The notes under the pieces are model-generated. The model did no database searches and was not told the DNA's origin. It saw nothing but the letters and a program-made list of their open reading frames with translations. The translations under genes were made by a program, and so were the position numbers. From Pseudomonadota bacterium (GTDB lineage: Bacteria; Pseudomonadota; Alphaproteobacteria; Rhizobiales; Devosiaceae), in assembly GCA_023388175.1 (NCBI GenBank), contig JAEWGT010000015.1, positions 1-64,000 of the forward strand: DNA of 64,000 nt, given 5' to 3'. Each line of letters opens with the position of its first letter. Within the stretch, counting starts at the first letter, position 1. Positions 34,865-43,270 of the stretch are shown piece by piece.

Positions 34865-35701
34865 TCACCGATGTTGCCGCTTGTCGGCCACGGCGACCGT
34901 GAGCGCCATGGCAAAGGCCATGCTGGCCGACAGGGAGCGAAACCCGGCATGATCTGCCTCGACGAGTTCAAACCAGACCTTGGCGCATTCTGCCAGCGGG
35001 GATAGCGCCGAGTCGGTTAGCACAATGAGCGGAATGCCCTTTTCCGCCAGCGTTCGCGCCTGCACGGCGCTTTCGGACGCATAGGGAGAAAAGCTGACCG
35101 CGAAGCCAGCATCGCGTGGGCCGGCCATGGCCAGCAACTCATCGTCTATGCCCGAGGCCGTGCCGACCATCTGGCATCGCACCTTCAGCTTGCCGAAGGC
35201 ATAGGCCATGTAGGTTGCAATGGGGAAAGAGCGGCGCTTGGCAATAAGGTAGATCGTGTCGGCACGGGCGAGGACATCCACCGCCTGCTCGAACGCTTCG
35301 GGATCGATCGAGGCCGACAAGGCATCGAGACTTGCATGAGCAGCCGCGACAAAATTGTTGAAGATATTGGTGCTTTCCTCGACATCCATGCCATCGGCCG
35401 CCAGCTTGCGCAGCCGCTCCTCATAGGAAGAGGTACGCTCCCGCAGCCGGGCGCGGAATATCTGCTGCAGGCCCGAAAATCCCTCAAAGCCAAAGGACTG
35501 CGCAAAGCGCACAAGCGTCGAGGGCTGTACGCCGGCGGAGGTGGCAATACTGGCCGCCGTGCCGAAGGCGATCTCGTCTGGATGGTCCAGCGCGTAGCCC
35601 GCGACCTGCACCAGCCGTTTGGGCAGGGTCGACTTGCGTTCCAGAATGGCGCTGCGCAAGCTGTCGAAATCCTGCGCGGCGCTGACGATGGGATCGGACA
35701 T
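34865..35701 (-). CDS. iolR: RpiR family regulator of inositol genes
   Basis: A 278-residue regulator with an N-terminal RpiR helix-turn-helix (residues 15-95; GVQPSTLVRFAQSFGFEGFS) and a C-terminal SIS sugar-phosphate-binding domain (about 130-265; DTIYLIAKRRSFPIATYMAYA). RpiR-type IolR proteins in rhizobia repress iol genes until an inositol intermediate binds. It is the first gene of the minus-strand iol block, 91 bases upstream of iolC, and carries an operator-like palindrome just before its own ribosome site, suggesting autoregulation. The start at 35701 has CGGAGG before it. Confidence 0.88.
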   Translation of the reverse strand: MSDPIVSAAQDFDSLRSAILERKSTLPKRLVQVAGYALDHPDEIAFGTAASIATSAGVQPSTLVRFAQSFGFEGFSGLQQIFRARLRERTSSYEERLRKLAADGMDVEESTNIFNNFVAAAHASLDALSASIDPEAFEQAVDVLARADTIYLIAKRRSFPIATYMAYAFGKLKVRCQMVGTASGIDDELLAMAGPRDAGFAVSFSPYASESAVQARTLAEKGIPLIVLTDSALSPLAECAKVWFELVEADHAGFRSLSASMAFAMALTVAVADKRQHR

Positions 35702-35711
35702 TCTGCCTCCG

Positions 35712-35727
35712 TGGAATGAACATTCCA
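35712..35727. promoter_or_regulatory. IolR-type operator upstream of iolR
   Basis: TGGAATG-aa-CATTCCA is a seven-base inverted repeat that contains GGAA-N6-TTCC; a further TGGAATG half-site lies at 35732-35738. It is 11 bases upstream of the iolR start codon, next to the ribosome site, as expected for autorepression. Confidence 0.6.
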
Positions 35728-35813
35728 GATTTGGAATGAATCGGGCGGCAGTGCAAGAAAAAGGCGAAACCGCATCTCGCGATTTCGCCAATTGGTGTCT
35801 GTTGGCCTTGGGA

Positions 35814-36782
35814 TTAAGCGGCGGCCAGTCTCGCTGGGGGCTGGTTTTTCTCCGCCCAGAAGATGAAGGCCGACGCAGCCACGATCATCAGTGCGCCCGG
35901 CCAGAACCAGATCGAGGGCACCTGTCCCAGCGCAATCCAGCCGATCAGACCACCCAGGAACACCTTCACGTCCGAAAAGGGCTGAAGATAGGTGGCGTCT
36001 GCATTGCGATAGGCGAAGGCCAGCAGATATTGGGCGGCTGCCGTCAAGGCACCGAGAATGAGCAGGAGCCAGAGGCCACTGCCCTCAGGCAGCGCAAAGG
36101 GGAAGCCCGGCGCCATGCCCATGGGCAGCACACCGGCAAAGGCATTGGCTGCCAGCAGAATGGCCAAGTGGTTCGGCGTCATCAGGACGAGCAGGGAAAC
36201 GGTCAGCGTCTCGGGGCTCTCGCCCTTGCGGGTCAGATGCTTGGTGAGAACGTCGGTTCCGGCCCAGAGCGCAGCGGCGGTGATCGGGATCAGCGCCTGC
36301 GGGCCGATGCCCTCTGTGCCGACGCCGGAAATGATGATGGCGCCGACAAAGCCGAGCAGAGCCGCCGCGAGACGGGCTGGCGAGACCTTTTCGCCCAGGA
36401 ACAGAACCGAGCCGACGATGATGAATAGCGGGCCGGTGGCGAGCAGGGTCACCATCTGCCAGATCGGAACGCCAGAAGCGTAACCATAGACAAACACATG
36501 TACGCCCAGTGCCGAGACAAAGGCACGGATTTCGTGCTCGAGCGGGTAGGCCGTGCGCAGGTTGCGAATGCCGATCCGCAGGATCAGCGGCAGAGCCAGC
36601 ACCGAGGCAATGACATATTGCCAAAAGGCCATGCCAGTCGAACTCATGCCGAATCCGCCATATTCGACGGGGGTTGGAAGCACCGATTGCAAAGTGTTGG
36701 AACCCGCGAAGACGAGGCTCGCGGCAAGCATGAACAGCGCGCCGGAAGCGGCGGCATTCTGTGAAGAGGAAATCTGGTTCAT
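35814..36782 (-). CDS. ribN: Riboflavin transporter RibN (EamA/DMT family)
   Basis: A 322-residue inner-membrane protein with about ten helices and two EamA repeats. The FMN riboswitch immediately upstream identifies it as a RibN-type riboflavin importer, a family described from Rhizobium leguminosarum. The substrate call comes from the riboswitch context; the protein alone would only be called DMT transporter. The C-terminus WAEKNQPPARLAAA is cytoplasmic. It is a single-gene unit ending 112 bases from iolR. Confidence 0.88.
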   Translation of the reverse strand: MNQISSSQNAAASGALFMLAASLVFAGSNTLQSVLPTPVEYGGFGMSSTGMAFWQYVIASVLALPLILRIGIRNLRTAYPLEHEIRAFVSALGVHVFVYGYASGVPIWQMVTLLATGPLFIIVGSVLFLGEKVSPARLAAALLGFVGAIIISGVGTEGIGPQALIPITAAALWAGTDVLTKHLTRKGESPETLTVSLLVLMTPNHLAILLAANAFAGVLPMGMAPGFPFALPEGSGLWLLLILGALTAAAQYLLAFAYRNADATYLQPFSDVKVFLGGLIGWIALGQVPSIWFWPGALMIVAASAFIFWAEKNQPPARLAAA

Positions 36783-36794
36783 TCGTCGTCCTTT

Positions 36795-36821
36795 CCGTAA
36801 CCAGTTTCCTCAGGGTTACGG
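36795..36821 (-). promoter_or_regulatory. Hairpin at the ribN translation start
   Basis: On the minus strand CCGTAACC and GGTTACGG form an eight-base perfect stem with an 11-base loop (36795-36821). It ends just before the ribosome site AAAGGA and the ribN ATG. It is the likely expression platform by which the FMN riboswitch hides or exposes the ribosome site. Confidence 0.6.
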
Positions 36822-36885
36822 GAGACGACAGGCCGGCATAACGCAGGCCAAAAGCCCACGCGCGCACGGCAAGGCGCTTGGTCCC

Positions 36886-37019
36886 GTTCTCTTTCATCCG
36901 GACTATGACCGTCGGCTCCGGAATTACACCGGATCTGCTGACCTCCCCGAAAGGAGCGCTCGCGGGCTTGGCATTGCTGCCTTTACCGCCGGTGGGGAAT
37001 TTCACCCCGCCCTGAGAAC
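36886..37019 (-). ncRNA. FMN riboswitch (RFN element)
   Basis: Read on the minus strand, the conserved RFN blocks occur in order: GTTCTCAGGGCGGGGTGAAA, TTCCCCACCGGCGGTAA, AGCCCGCGAGCG, GGTCAGCAGATCCGG, TGTAATTCCGGAGCCGACGG and TCATAGTCCGGATG. The closing stem pairs GUUCUC (37019-37014) with GAGAAC (36891-36886). It senses FMN and should switch ribN off when flavin is plentiful. Confidence 0.97.
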
Positions 37020-37243
37020 AATGCAGGCGAACCTGCATGCTGGAAGGTAGGGCAGGGCGCCGCGCCGCACAAGTACGCACAGAGGTGTAACTGTGCGCCC
37101 TTTGCGAACGATGAAGAAAATCTGTTCGGGAACATGCGTCCGGACGGCCCTGGCATCGGACTTTGGAGAGGCAGGCTCTCACCGTCAGAATCTCCTGCAC
37201 AAAATTGGTGCAAAATCTGCTTGCCTTCGCAGGTAAAGGTATT

Positions 37244-37263
37244 AAACAAGATATTTCTTGTTT
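37244..37263. promoter_or_regulatory. Palindrome upstream of MFS gene
   Basis: AAACAAGA-tatt-TCTTGTTT is a perfect eight-base inverted repeat ending 14 bases before the MFS start codon. It resembles an operator for a TetR or MarR type repressor. No such regulator is adjacent. The rest of 37020-37277 holds only presumed promoters, including TGCAC/GTGCA near 37196-37212. Confidence 0.5.
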
Positions 37264-37277
37264 TATGAGCTTTCCTC

Positions 37278-38696
37278 ATGTCCGATCTTGTCGAGGGCCG
37301 TTGGGCCGAAATTTTCGGGCCGCGCTATATCGCGGTCACCACCATTCTGGCGCTGGGTGTCACTCTCTTTGCCTTCAACGCCTTCCTGTCGGCTGCGGCG
37401 CTGCCGTCCGCAGTGCATGAGCTTGGCGGGGTCGAGATCATTTCCTGGGCGACGACGCTCTATCTGGTCTTCGCCATTGTCGGCGGCGCGGCGGCATCCC
37501 TGTTCAAGCGCCGGCTTGGTTCGCGCTATGCGCTGATCGGGCTTGCCGTTGTTTTCCTTGTGGGCACTATCATCGCTGCAATCGCGGGAGATATGTCGCA
37601 GGTTCTGATCGGGCGCGCCATTCAGGGCTTTGGAGAAGGCGTGGTCGCGGCGCTCTGCTTTGCACTGATCCCCGAACTCTTTCCCAGCCGGCTTGTCCCC
37701 AAGGTCTTTGGCATGCAGGCCGTGGTCTGGGCGGTGGCGGCCTTTGGTGGACCGGCGGGAGCAGGGGCGCTGACCGAGCTCATTTCCTGGCGTGCGGCCT
37801 TCCTCATCAATGTTCCTTTCGTGCTCATCTTCGTCGTCATGGTGCTTCTGCGGGTGCCGCGCGGGGAAAGGCCAACCGAGGCCCACGGCTTCCCGGGCCT
37901 GCGCCTGCTGACCATCGGCGCCGGTACCATGCTTGTGGCGCTGGCCGCTGTCGCCAACACGATGCAGGCGGTCATGCTGCTGATCGGCGCGGCAATCCTG
38001 CTGATCGGCGCCGTCTGGCTTGACCGGCGCTCGGCAGAGCGGCTGATGCCCCCTGATGCGTTCTCGCTCCGCAGCGCGGTGGGCTCGGGCCTGTGGGCCT
38101 ATCTGCTCATGCCGGTGGCGGGCGCGGCGACGGCGGTTTACCTGATCATGCTGTTGCAGCAGCTCTGGGGATACGGTCCCACCCAGGCCGCGATCACCGG
38201 CGCGGTCATGGCCATAGGCTGGAGTATGTCGTCGGTGACCGTGGCCAATGTGCGCCAGCGCTCCACACGGCGCATCCTGATCCGCACCGGCCCGTTGCTG
38301 CTGGCTCTGGGGCTGATCCTGGTGCTGCTGGGGCTCGAATGGACGCAATTGCCGGTCCTGCTGATCGGCCAGTTGTCCATCGGCATGGGCTTCGGTGTAT
38401 CCAACGGTTACATCATGCTGACCATTATGGAGGCGAGCACGGCAGTGGAGCGCGACCGCACCTCGGCGCTGCTGCCCACGACACAGTCAGCCGGCAACGC
38501 ACTCGGTGCGGCGCTTGCCGGGGTCGCGGCCAACGCTGCGGGCTACCCGCATGCCGTGACGAATGCTGATGTGCTGGCCTCCATCGTTCCGCTCTTCGTC
38601 ATGGCGGCCCTGTTTGCGCTACTGGCTTTCATCACCGCAGTGCGGATGGTTCAGCTTGCCAAGGTGACGCCGCTGGCGACCTTTGCCGAAGAGTAA
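37278..38696 (+). CDS. MFS transporter (DHA2-like)
   Basis: A 472-residue inner-membrane major facilitator with roughly 12-14 helices. LIGRAIQGFGEGVVAALCFA corresponds to the motif-C region of antiporter-type exporters, and RRLGSRYALIGLA to motif A. The central loop and C-terminal half are normal for drug/H+ antiporters. The substrate is unknown. The strong upstream palindrome suggests regulation by a repressor. It is not in an operon. Confidence 0.85.
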   Translation: MSDLVEGRWAEIFGPRYIAVTTILALGVTLFAFNAFLSAAALPSAVHELGGVEIISWATTLYLVFAIVGGAAASLFKRRLGSRYALIGLAVVFLVGTIIAAIAGDMSQVLIGRAIQGFGEGVVAALCFALIPELFPSRLVPKVFGMQAVVWAVAAFGGPAGAGALTELISWRAAFLINVPFVLIFVVMVLLRVPRGERPTEAHGFPGLRLLTIGAGTMLVALAAVANTMQAVMLLIGAAILLIGAVWLDRRSAERLMPPDAFSLRSAVGSGLWAYLLMPVAGAATAVYLIMLLQQLWGYGPTQAAITGAVMAIGWSMSSVTVANVRQRSTRRILIRTGPLLLALGLILVLLGLEWTQLPVLLIGQLSIGMGFGVSNGYIMLTIMEASTAVERDRTSALLPTTQSAGNALGAALAGVAANAAGYPHAVTNADVLASIVPLFVMAALFALLAFITAVRMVQLAKVTPLATFAEE

Positions 38697-38809
38697 GGCC
38701 GTTAGGGTCCTGTCGGGTCGCATTAACGCCCCGCAAAGACCTTTATGGACATTTGGCGCCAGATTTCCGGTGCCGATGCCATGGCGCCCCAAGCCCGAGG
38801 CAGAGGACA

Positions 38810-40102
38810 ATGCTCAAACTTCTCAAGACCCGTTCCCTGCGCTTCTGGGTGGCGCTGGGCATGGTGGTTGCACTGGCCCCGCTGACCTTGTCGGCAATAT
38901 TCGGTCAATTGGTGCTGAACCGGGGGGTGGTGGAAGCCTTCCACGACGTCTCGGAGCGCCAGCGCAGCGAACTTGGACCCTTGCAGGATCTGCGCATCCT
39001 GGTCTGGGATACGCTGATCCCCATCGACGAGCACGTTAACGAAGGCGGATCGCAGCGGCCTTTGCTCTATCGTGAACTCCGCGGCCTGATCGAGGCCGGC
39101 TTCGTCAGTGTGCGTGTCCAGTTCGCCGATGACCCCGAGGCGCTGATGCACCTCGAAAACGCCTTTGAAAGCTGGGGCCTCGCCGATGCGCTGGCCACTG
39201 AACTGGCCTCGGCAGAGCTGATCGCCGATGATCCGCAGGCAGAGCGGCAGGCCCGGGTCTTTCACGGTCACATAGCGGCCACCTCGGACCGGCTGGGCCA
39301 ATCCTATGACGTGATTGCCGACAAGATCGAGGCCGCCCATGCCGAAGCGGTTGCATGGTCTAAGCAGGCGAGCATGATCTTCGGGCTGGCCCTCGCGCTG
39401 TCCCTTGTCGCCATGGTGGCTGGCGTGGCCCTGGTCGGGCTGATCATGTCGCGCAGCGTCGATCGGCTGGTCGATGGCGCAGCAAGATTTGCCGATGGCG
39501 ACCGCCACCATCGCATCGATATCAGCGTGCCGCCGGAACTGAGCCGGGTGGCACAGGAATTCAACCGGATGATCGCGCGCATCGAAGCTTCGGAAACGGC
39601 GCTGGCCGATCTGGCACGGATCGACGGGCTGACCCAGCTTCACAATCGTCGCGCGTTTGATGAAGCGCTGATGCGGGTGCATTCCAGTTTTCTGCGTGGC
39701 GCGGGGTCCGGGGCGTTGCTGACGCTCGACATCGACCATTTCAAGGCGGTCAACGACACTCATGGTCACGCGGGCGGCGACGCTGTGCTGCGCGCCTTTG
39801 CTTCCGCAGTGCAGAAATCACTGCGTCCCTCCGATCAGCTCTACCGCATTGGCGGGGAGGAATTCGCCATCATCCTGGCGCAGACCGATATCGGGGTGGC
39901 GGCGGACCTCGCCAATCGGCTGCGGGAGACGGTCTCCTCCCAGCCCGTCTCCTATCGTGACGGCCATATTTCGGTGACGGTGAGTATCGGCATCGCCGGA
40001 TTTGCGGAACGGCTGACGCCGGCAGAGACGCTGGAGGCCGCCGATGCTGCGCTTTATCGGGCCAAGAGCGGCGGCCGGAACATGGTCGTGGTCCACGAAT
40101 GA
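38810..40102 (+). CDS. Diguanylate cyclase with periplasmic sensor and HAMP
   Basis: A 430-residue membrane sensor that should make cyclic-di-GMP. A first membrane helix (about 11-32) and a second (about 185-210) enclose a periplasmic helical domain of about 150 residues. A HAMP linker (about 212-265) leads to the GGDEF domain. The active site is GGEEF (348-352), a functional variant, and the inhibitory I-site RPSD (339-342) is five residues upstream, so product inhibition is expected. The start at 38810 follows CAGAGGAC. It terminates with a hairpin at 40115. Confidence 0.9.
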   Translation: MLKLLKTRSLRFWVALGMVVALAPLTLSAIFGQLVLNRGVVEAFHDVSERQRSELGPLQDLRILVWDTLIPIDEHVNEGGSQRPLLYRELRGLIEAGFVSVRVQFADDPEALMHLENAFESWGLADALATELASAELIADDPQAERQARVFHGHIAATSDRLGQSYDVIADKIEAAHAEAVAWSKQASMIFGLALALSLVAMVAGVALVGLIMSRSVDRLVDGAARFADGDRHHRIDISVPPELSRVAQEFNRMIARIEASETALADLARIDGLTQLHNRRAFDEALMRVHSSFLRGAGSGALLTLDIDHFKAVNDTHGHAGGDAVLRAFASAVQKSLRPSDQLYRIGGEEFAIILAQTDIGVAADLANRLRETVSSQPVSYRDGHISVTVSIGIAGFAERLTPAETLEAADAALYRAKSGGRNMVVVHE

Positions 40103-40114
40103 CGCGAATGAAAA

Positions 40115-40145
40115 CGCCGCCTCAGCAGGGCGGCGCTTTCGTTTT
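40115..40145 (+). terminator. Terminator after the GGDEF gene
   Basis: CGCCGCC (40115-40121) pairs with GGCGGCG (40129-40135) across a seven-base loop, followed by CTTTCGTTTTT. It lies between the convergent GGDEF and oxidoreductase genes and may serve both. Confidence 0.8.
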
Positions 40146-40150
40146 TGCGG

Positions 40151-42154
40151 TCAGCCCTGTTCGAGCCATTGCACCTGTTCGGGTGTGAGCTGGATGTCGA
40201 AGGCCTTGAGGCTGTCCTCAAGCTCGACCAGCCGGCGCGGCCCGATCAGCGGCACGCTCGGGAATGGCTGGGCAAGCACGTAGGCCAGTGCCACATGGAT
40301 GGGCGAATGGCCGAGCTTGTTGGCCAGCTCGATTGCCCGGTCGCGGCGGCCAAAGTTCTGCTCATTGTACCAGACGCGGACCAGTTCTTCGTTGTCGCGC
40401 TTGTCCCGGCCCGCAAGGTCGGTGAAGAAGCCGCGGGCCTGGCTGGACCAGGAGAAGTTCGTGACCTGACGGTCGATCAGCCATTGCTTGAAATCGGGCG
40501 TGGATGAGGTGACGCAACCATCCCAGATCGGGTCCAGCATTTCGGCCAGCGCGAAGTTGTTGGAGAGCGCCTGCGGGGCGGTCTTGCCATTGGCCTTGGC
40601 ATAGGCAATGGCCTCGTCCATGCGGGCCTTGGTCCAGTTGGAGCCACCGAACGGCCCGCGAATACGGCCGGCCTTGACCTCGGCATCCATGGCGTCGACG
40701 AATTCGCCCACCGGCACATGGAGATTGTCACGGTGCATGAAATAGACGTCGACATAGTCGGTCTGCAGGCGGTCCAGCGACTGAGTGAGCTGTTTGGCGA
40801 TCACGTCGGGATAGACGAGCGGGGAATGGGCACCCTTGCCGATCAGCACGGCCTGTTCACGCGTACCGCGGCTCCTGTGCCATTCGCCGAACAGCTTCTC
40901 GGTATAGCCGCCAGCATAGATGAAGGCGGTATCGAAGATATTGCCGCCGCGTTCCCAGAAGGCGTCGAGCAGGATGGCGCCGGAGGAGAAGGTGCGGAAA
41001 TCTTCAAAGCCGAGCGCGACCGCTGATGCCTGCTTGGACAGGCCCGGAATGCTCCGCTTGGGAATGACGCCCTGATTGGCACCCAGCGAGCGGTTGTCCA
41101 GCGTCTTGGTGCGGGTCACGGACTTTTCGACCGAGAACTCGATCCCGGCATCGGAACGCCATTTGTCGAGCACGCGCAGATTGCCCAGCGTGTCGGCCCA
41201 GCTCATGCCCGGGGCGTCGAACTCCTGCTTGCCGGCGATAATGGCGAGCGAAGCGGCTTCGGCCTCGAAGGAATAGACATGGGCGCTTTCGTTGACGCTG
41301 ACGCTCTCGGTCTTGCCGCCCTTGATAATGTCGATCTTGCCCAGACCCTGATCGCGATTGCCGCCGGCGAACCAGAAGTCCGGCACATCGATCCGGCCCT
41401 CCGAGCCATGGATGCGCAGCACGTTGTCGAGATTGGCCATGACGGCGCAGGAGACCTGCGCGACGATGCCATTCTCGAAGGTCAGCACAGCCGCGGCGAA
41501 GTCGTCGGTGCCCTCGGCATTGAGCTTTGCCGTACCCGCGACCTTGACCGGATCGGCAAAGCCCTTGCCCGTGACGGCGCCGACGAGAAGCCGGGCCATC
41601 GAGACGGGATAGCAACCCACATCCATGATGCCGCCACCAGCCAGCGCCGAGGCGAACAGGCGATGCTCGGGCTGGAACCGGCCCATGTTGAAGCCGAAGC
41701 TCGACTGGATCATGCGCACTTCGCCGATGGCGCCGGACTTGACCAGTTCGAGGATTTTCGCGGTCTGCGGATGCAGGCGATACATAAAGGCTTCGCCAGC
41801 AAAGGTGCCGGCCTTGCGATGGGCATGGAACACCGCGTCGGCCTCATGGGCCGAAAGGGCCAGCGGCTTTTCGACGAGAACGTGCTTGCCCGCTTCGGCA
41901 GCCTTGATCGCCCATTGGGCATGGCCGGTATGGGGCACGGCGATATAGACCGCGTCGATTTCCTTGTCGGCGAGCAGGGCATCATAGCCATGGACGATGC
42001 GGGCGCCGGGGAATTCTTCGGCCAGGCCCGGGCGATCGGGGTTGCGGGTGGCGATTGCGGCGAGCTCACCGTGCTGGCTGCCCTTGAGGCCGTCTCGGAA
42101 GGCCTTGGCAATGGAGCCCGGCCCGATGATGCCCCAGCGGATTGTGGAAGTCAT
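40151..42154 (-). CDS. Gfo/Idh/MocA oxidoreductase fused to aldo/keto reductase
   Basis: A 667-residue two-enzyme fusion. The N-terminal half (1-340) is a Gfo/Idh/MocA dehydrogenase: NAD(P) motif IIGPGSIAKAF, conserved Lys96 in VEKPLA and DVGCYPVSMARLL. The C-terminal half (about 350-667) is an aldo/keto reductase with the complete tetrad Asp408, Tyr413, Lys440 and His474. The open frame is continuous and each half is full length, so this is not an assembly error by appearance. It is the last gene of a sugar ABC-transport operon, so it likely acts on the imported sugar or its derivative, for instance paired oxidation and reduction. The substrate is unknown. Confidence 0.88.
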   Translation of the reverse strand: MTSTIRWGIIGPGSIAKAFRDGLKGSQHGELAAIATRNPDRPGLAEEFPGARIVHGYDALLADKEIDAVYIAVPHTGHAQWAIKAAEAGKHVLVEKPLALSAHEADAVFHAHRKAGTFAGEAFMYRLHPQTAKILELVKSGAIGEVRMIQSSFGFNMGRFQPEHRLFASALAGGGIMDVGCYPVSMARLLVGAVTGKGFADPVKVAGTAKLNAEGTDDFAAAVLTFENGIVAQVSCAVMANLDNVLRIHGSEGRIDVPDFWFAGGNRDQGLGKIDIIKGGKTESVSVNESAHVYSFEAEAASLAIIAGKQEFDAPGMSWADTLGNLRVLDKWRSDAGIEFSVEKSVTRTKTLDNRSLGANQGVIPKRSIPGLSKQASAVALGFEDFRTFSSGAILLDAFWERGGNIFDTAFIYAGGYTEKLFGEWHRSRGTREQAVLIGKGAHSPLVYPDVIAKQLTQSLDRLQTDYVDVYFMHRDNLHVPVGEFVDAMDAEVKAGRIRGPFGGSNWTKARMDEAIAYAKANGKTAPQALSNNFALAEMLDPIWDGCVTSSTPDFKQWLIDRQVTNFSWSSQARGFFTDLAGRDKRDNEELVRVWYNEQNFGRRDRAIELANKLGHSPIHVALAYVLAQPFPSVPLIGPRRLVELEDSLKAFDIQLTPEQVQWLEQG

Positions 42155-42178
42155 TTTCTAGTCCTGTCAGGAGGGAAT

Positions 42179-43258
42179 TTAGCGGAGCCGCTGGCCCTGC
42201 TTGTCGAAGAGATATGCTTTTGCAGGGTCGATGGAGACGGTGATCACATCCGCATCGGCTTCGTTACGCGATTCCTCGCGCTCGATGATGAGAGGCTCAC
42301 CATCGGTGCGTGCATAGACATAGGAGGTCGTGCCCAGATGCTCGGCCACGTCGACATTGACGCTGATGTCCACGCCCCCTTCGCCTGCCGAGCCGAAATG
42401 CTCGGGGCGCACGCCCAGGATCACGTCCTCGCCGACTTCGGCGCTGGTGACCGGCATGATCAGGCGCGCATCGCCATGCTGGGTCAGTGCGATGGAAACC
42501 CCGGCCGGCGATTTCTCGACCACTTTTGCCGGAATGAAGTTCATTTTCGGCGAGCCGATGAAACCGGCAACGAACTGGTTGGCCGGGTCGTCATAGAGAT
42601 CGAGCGGTCGTCCGGCCTGCTCGATGATCCCGTCGCGCAGCACGACGATCTTGTCGGCCAGGGTCATGGCTTCGACCTGATCGTGGGTGACATAGATGAT
42701 CGTGGTCTGCAATTCCTTGTGCAGGCGCGCGATCTCGATGCGCATATGCACGCGCAATTCGGCATCGAGATTGGACAGAGGTTCGTCGAACAGGAACACT
42801 TCCGGGTTGCGCACGATGGCGCGGCCAATGGCGACACGCTGCCGCTGGCCGCCGGAGAGTTGCTTGGGCAGCCTGTCCATCAGCGGACCAAGCGCCAGGA
42901 TGCGCGCGGCATCATCGACCAGGCGCTTGATCTCGTCCTTGGCAACGCCGGCAAAGCGCAGCGCAAAGCCCATATTTTCGCGCACCGTCATATGCGGATA
43001 GAGCGCATAGGTCTGAAACACCATGGCGATGCCGCGCTTTGACGGATCGACATCGTTCATGCGTGTGCCGCCGATTTCGAGGTCACCGGCGCTGATGGTC
43101 TCCAGTCCCGCAATCATGCGGAGCAGGGTGGACTTGCCGCAGCCCGACGGGCCGACGAACACGACGAATTCCTTGTCCGCGACGTCCAGATCGACGCCCT
43201 TGATGACCTCCAGCGAGCCGAAGGATTTGCGAACACCCCTAAGTGATACACTGCTCAT
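42179..43258 (-). CDS. Sugar ABC transporter ATP-binding protein (UgpC/MsmK type)
   Basis: A 359-residue ATPase of the CUT1 family. Walker A is GPSGCGKST, signature LSGGQRQRVAIGR, Walker B VFLFDEPLSNLD, and the H-loop follows in YVTHDQVEAM. The C-terminal 120 residues form the TOBE/MalK regulatory domain. It sits between the second permease and the fused oxidoreductase and powers the transporter encoded here. The substrate is probably a sugar, glycoside or polyol. Confidence 0.95.
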   Translation of the reverse strand: MSSVSLRGVRKSFGSLEVIKGVDLDVADKEFVVFVGPSGCGKSTLLRMIAGLETISAGDLEIGGTRMNDVDPSKRGIAMVFQTYALYPHMTVRENMGFALRFAGVAKDEIKRLVDDAARILALGPLMDRLPKQLSGGQRQRVAIGRAIVRNPEVFLFDEPLSNLDAELRVHMRIEIARLHKELQTTIIYVTHDQVEAMTLADKIVVLRDGIIEQAGRPLDLYDDPANQFVAGFIGSPKMNFIPAKVVEKSPAGVSIALTQHGDARLIMPVTSAEVGEDVILGVRPEHFGSAGEGGVDISVNVDVAEHLGTTSYVYARTDGEPLIIEREESRNEADADVITVSIDPAKAYLFDKQGQRLR

Positions 43259-43270
43259 GGGTTCTGAACC

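Noticed and set aside
40151..42154. Fusion as a sequencing artefact joining two genes
   Set aside because: The linker is continuous, both halves are full length and the neighbouring reading frames show no displaced start or ribosome site; kept as a real fusion, pending comparison.
41279..43042. 587-codon plus-strand frame opposite the ABC ATPase and oxidoreductase fusion
   Set aside because: It spans two genuine genes on the other strand and shows typical shadow composition.
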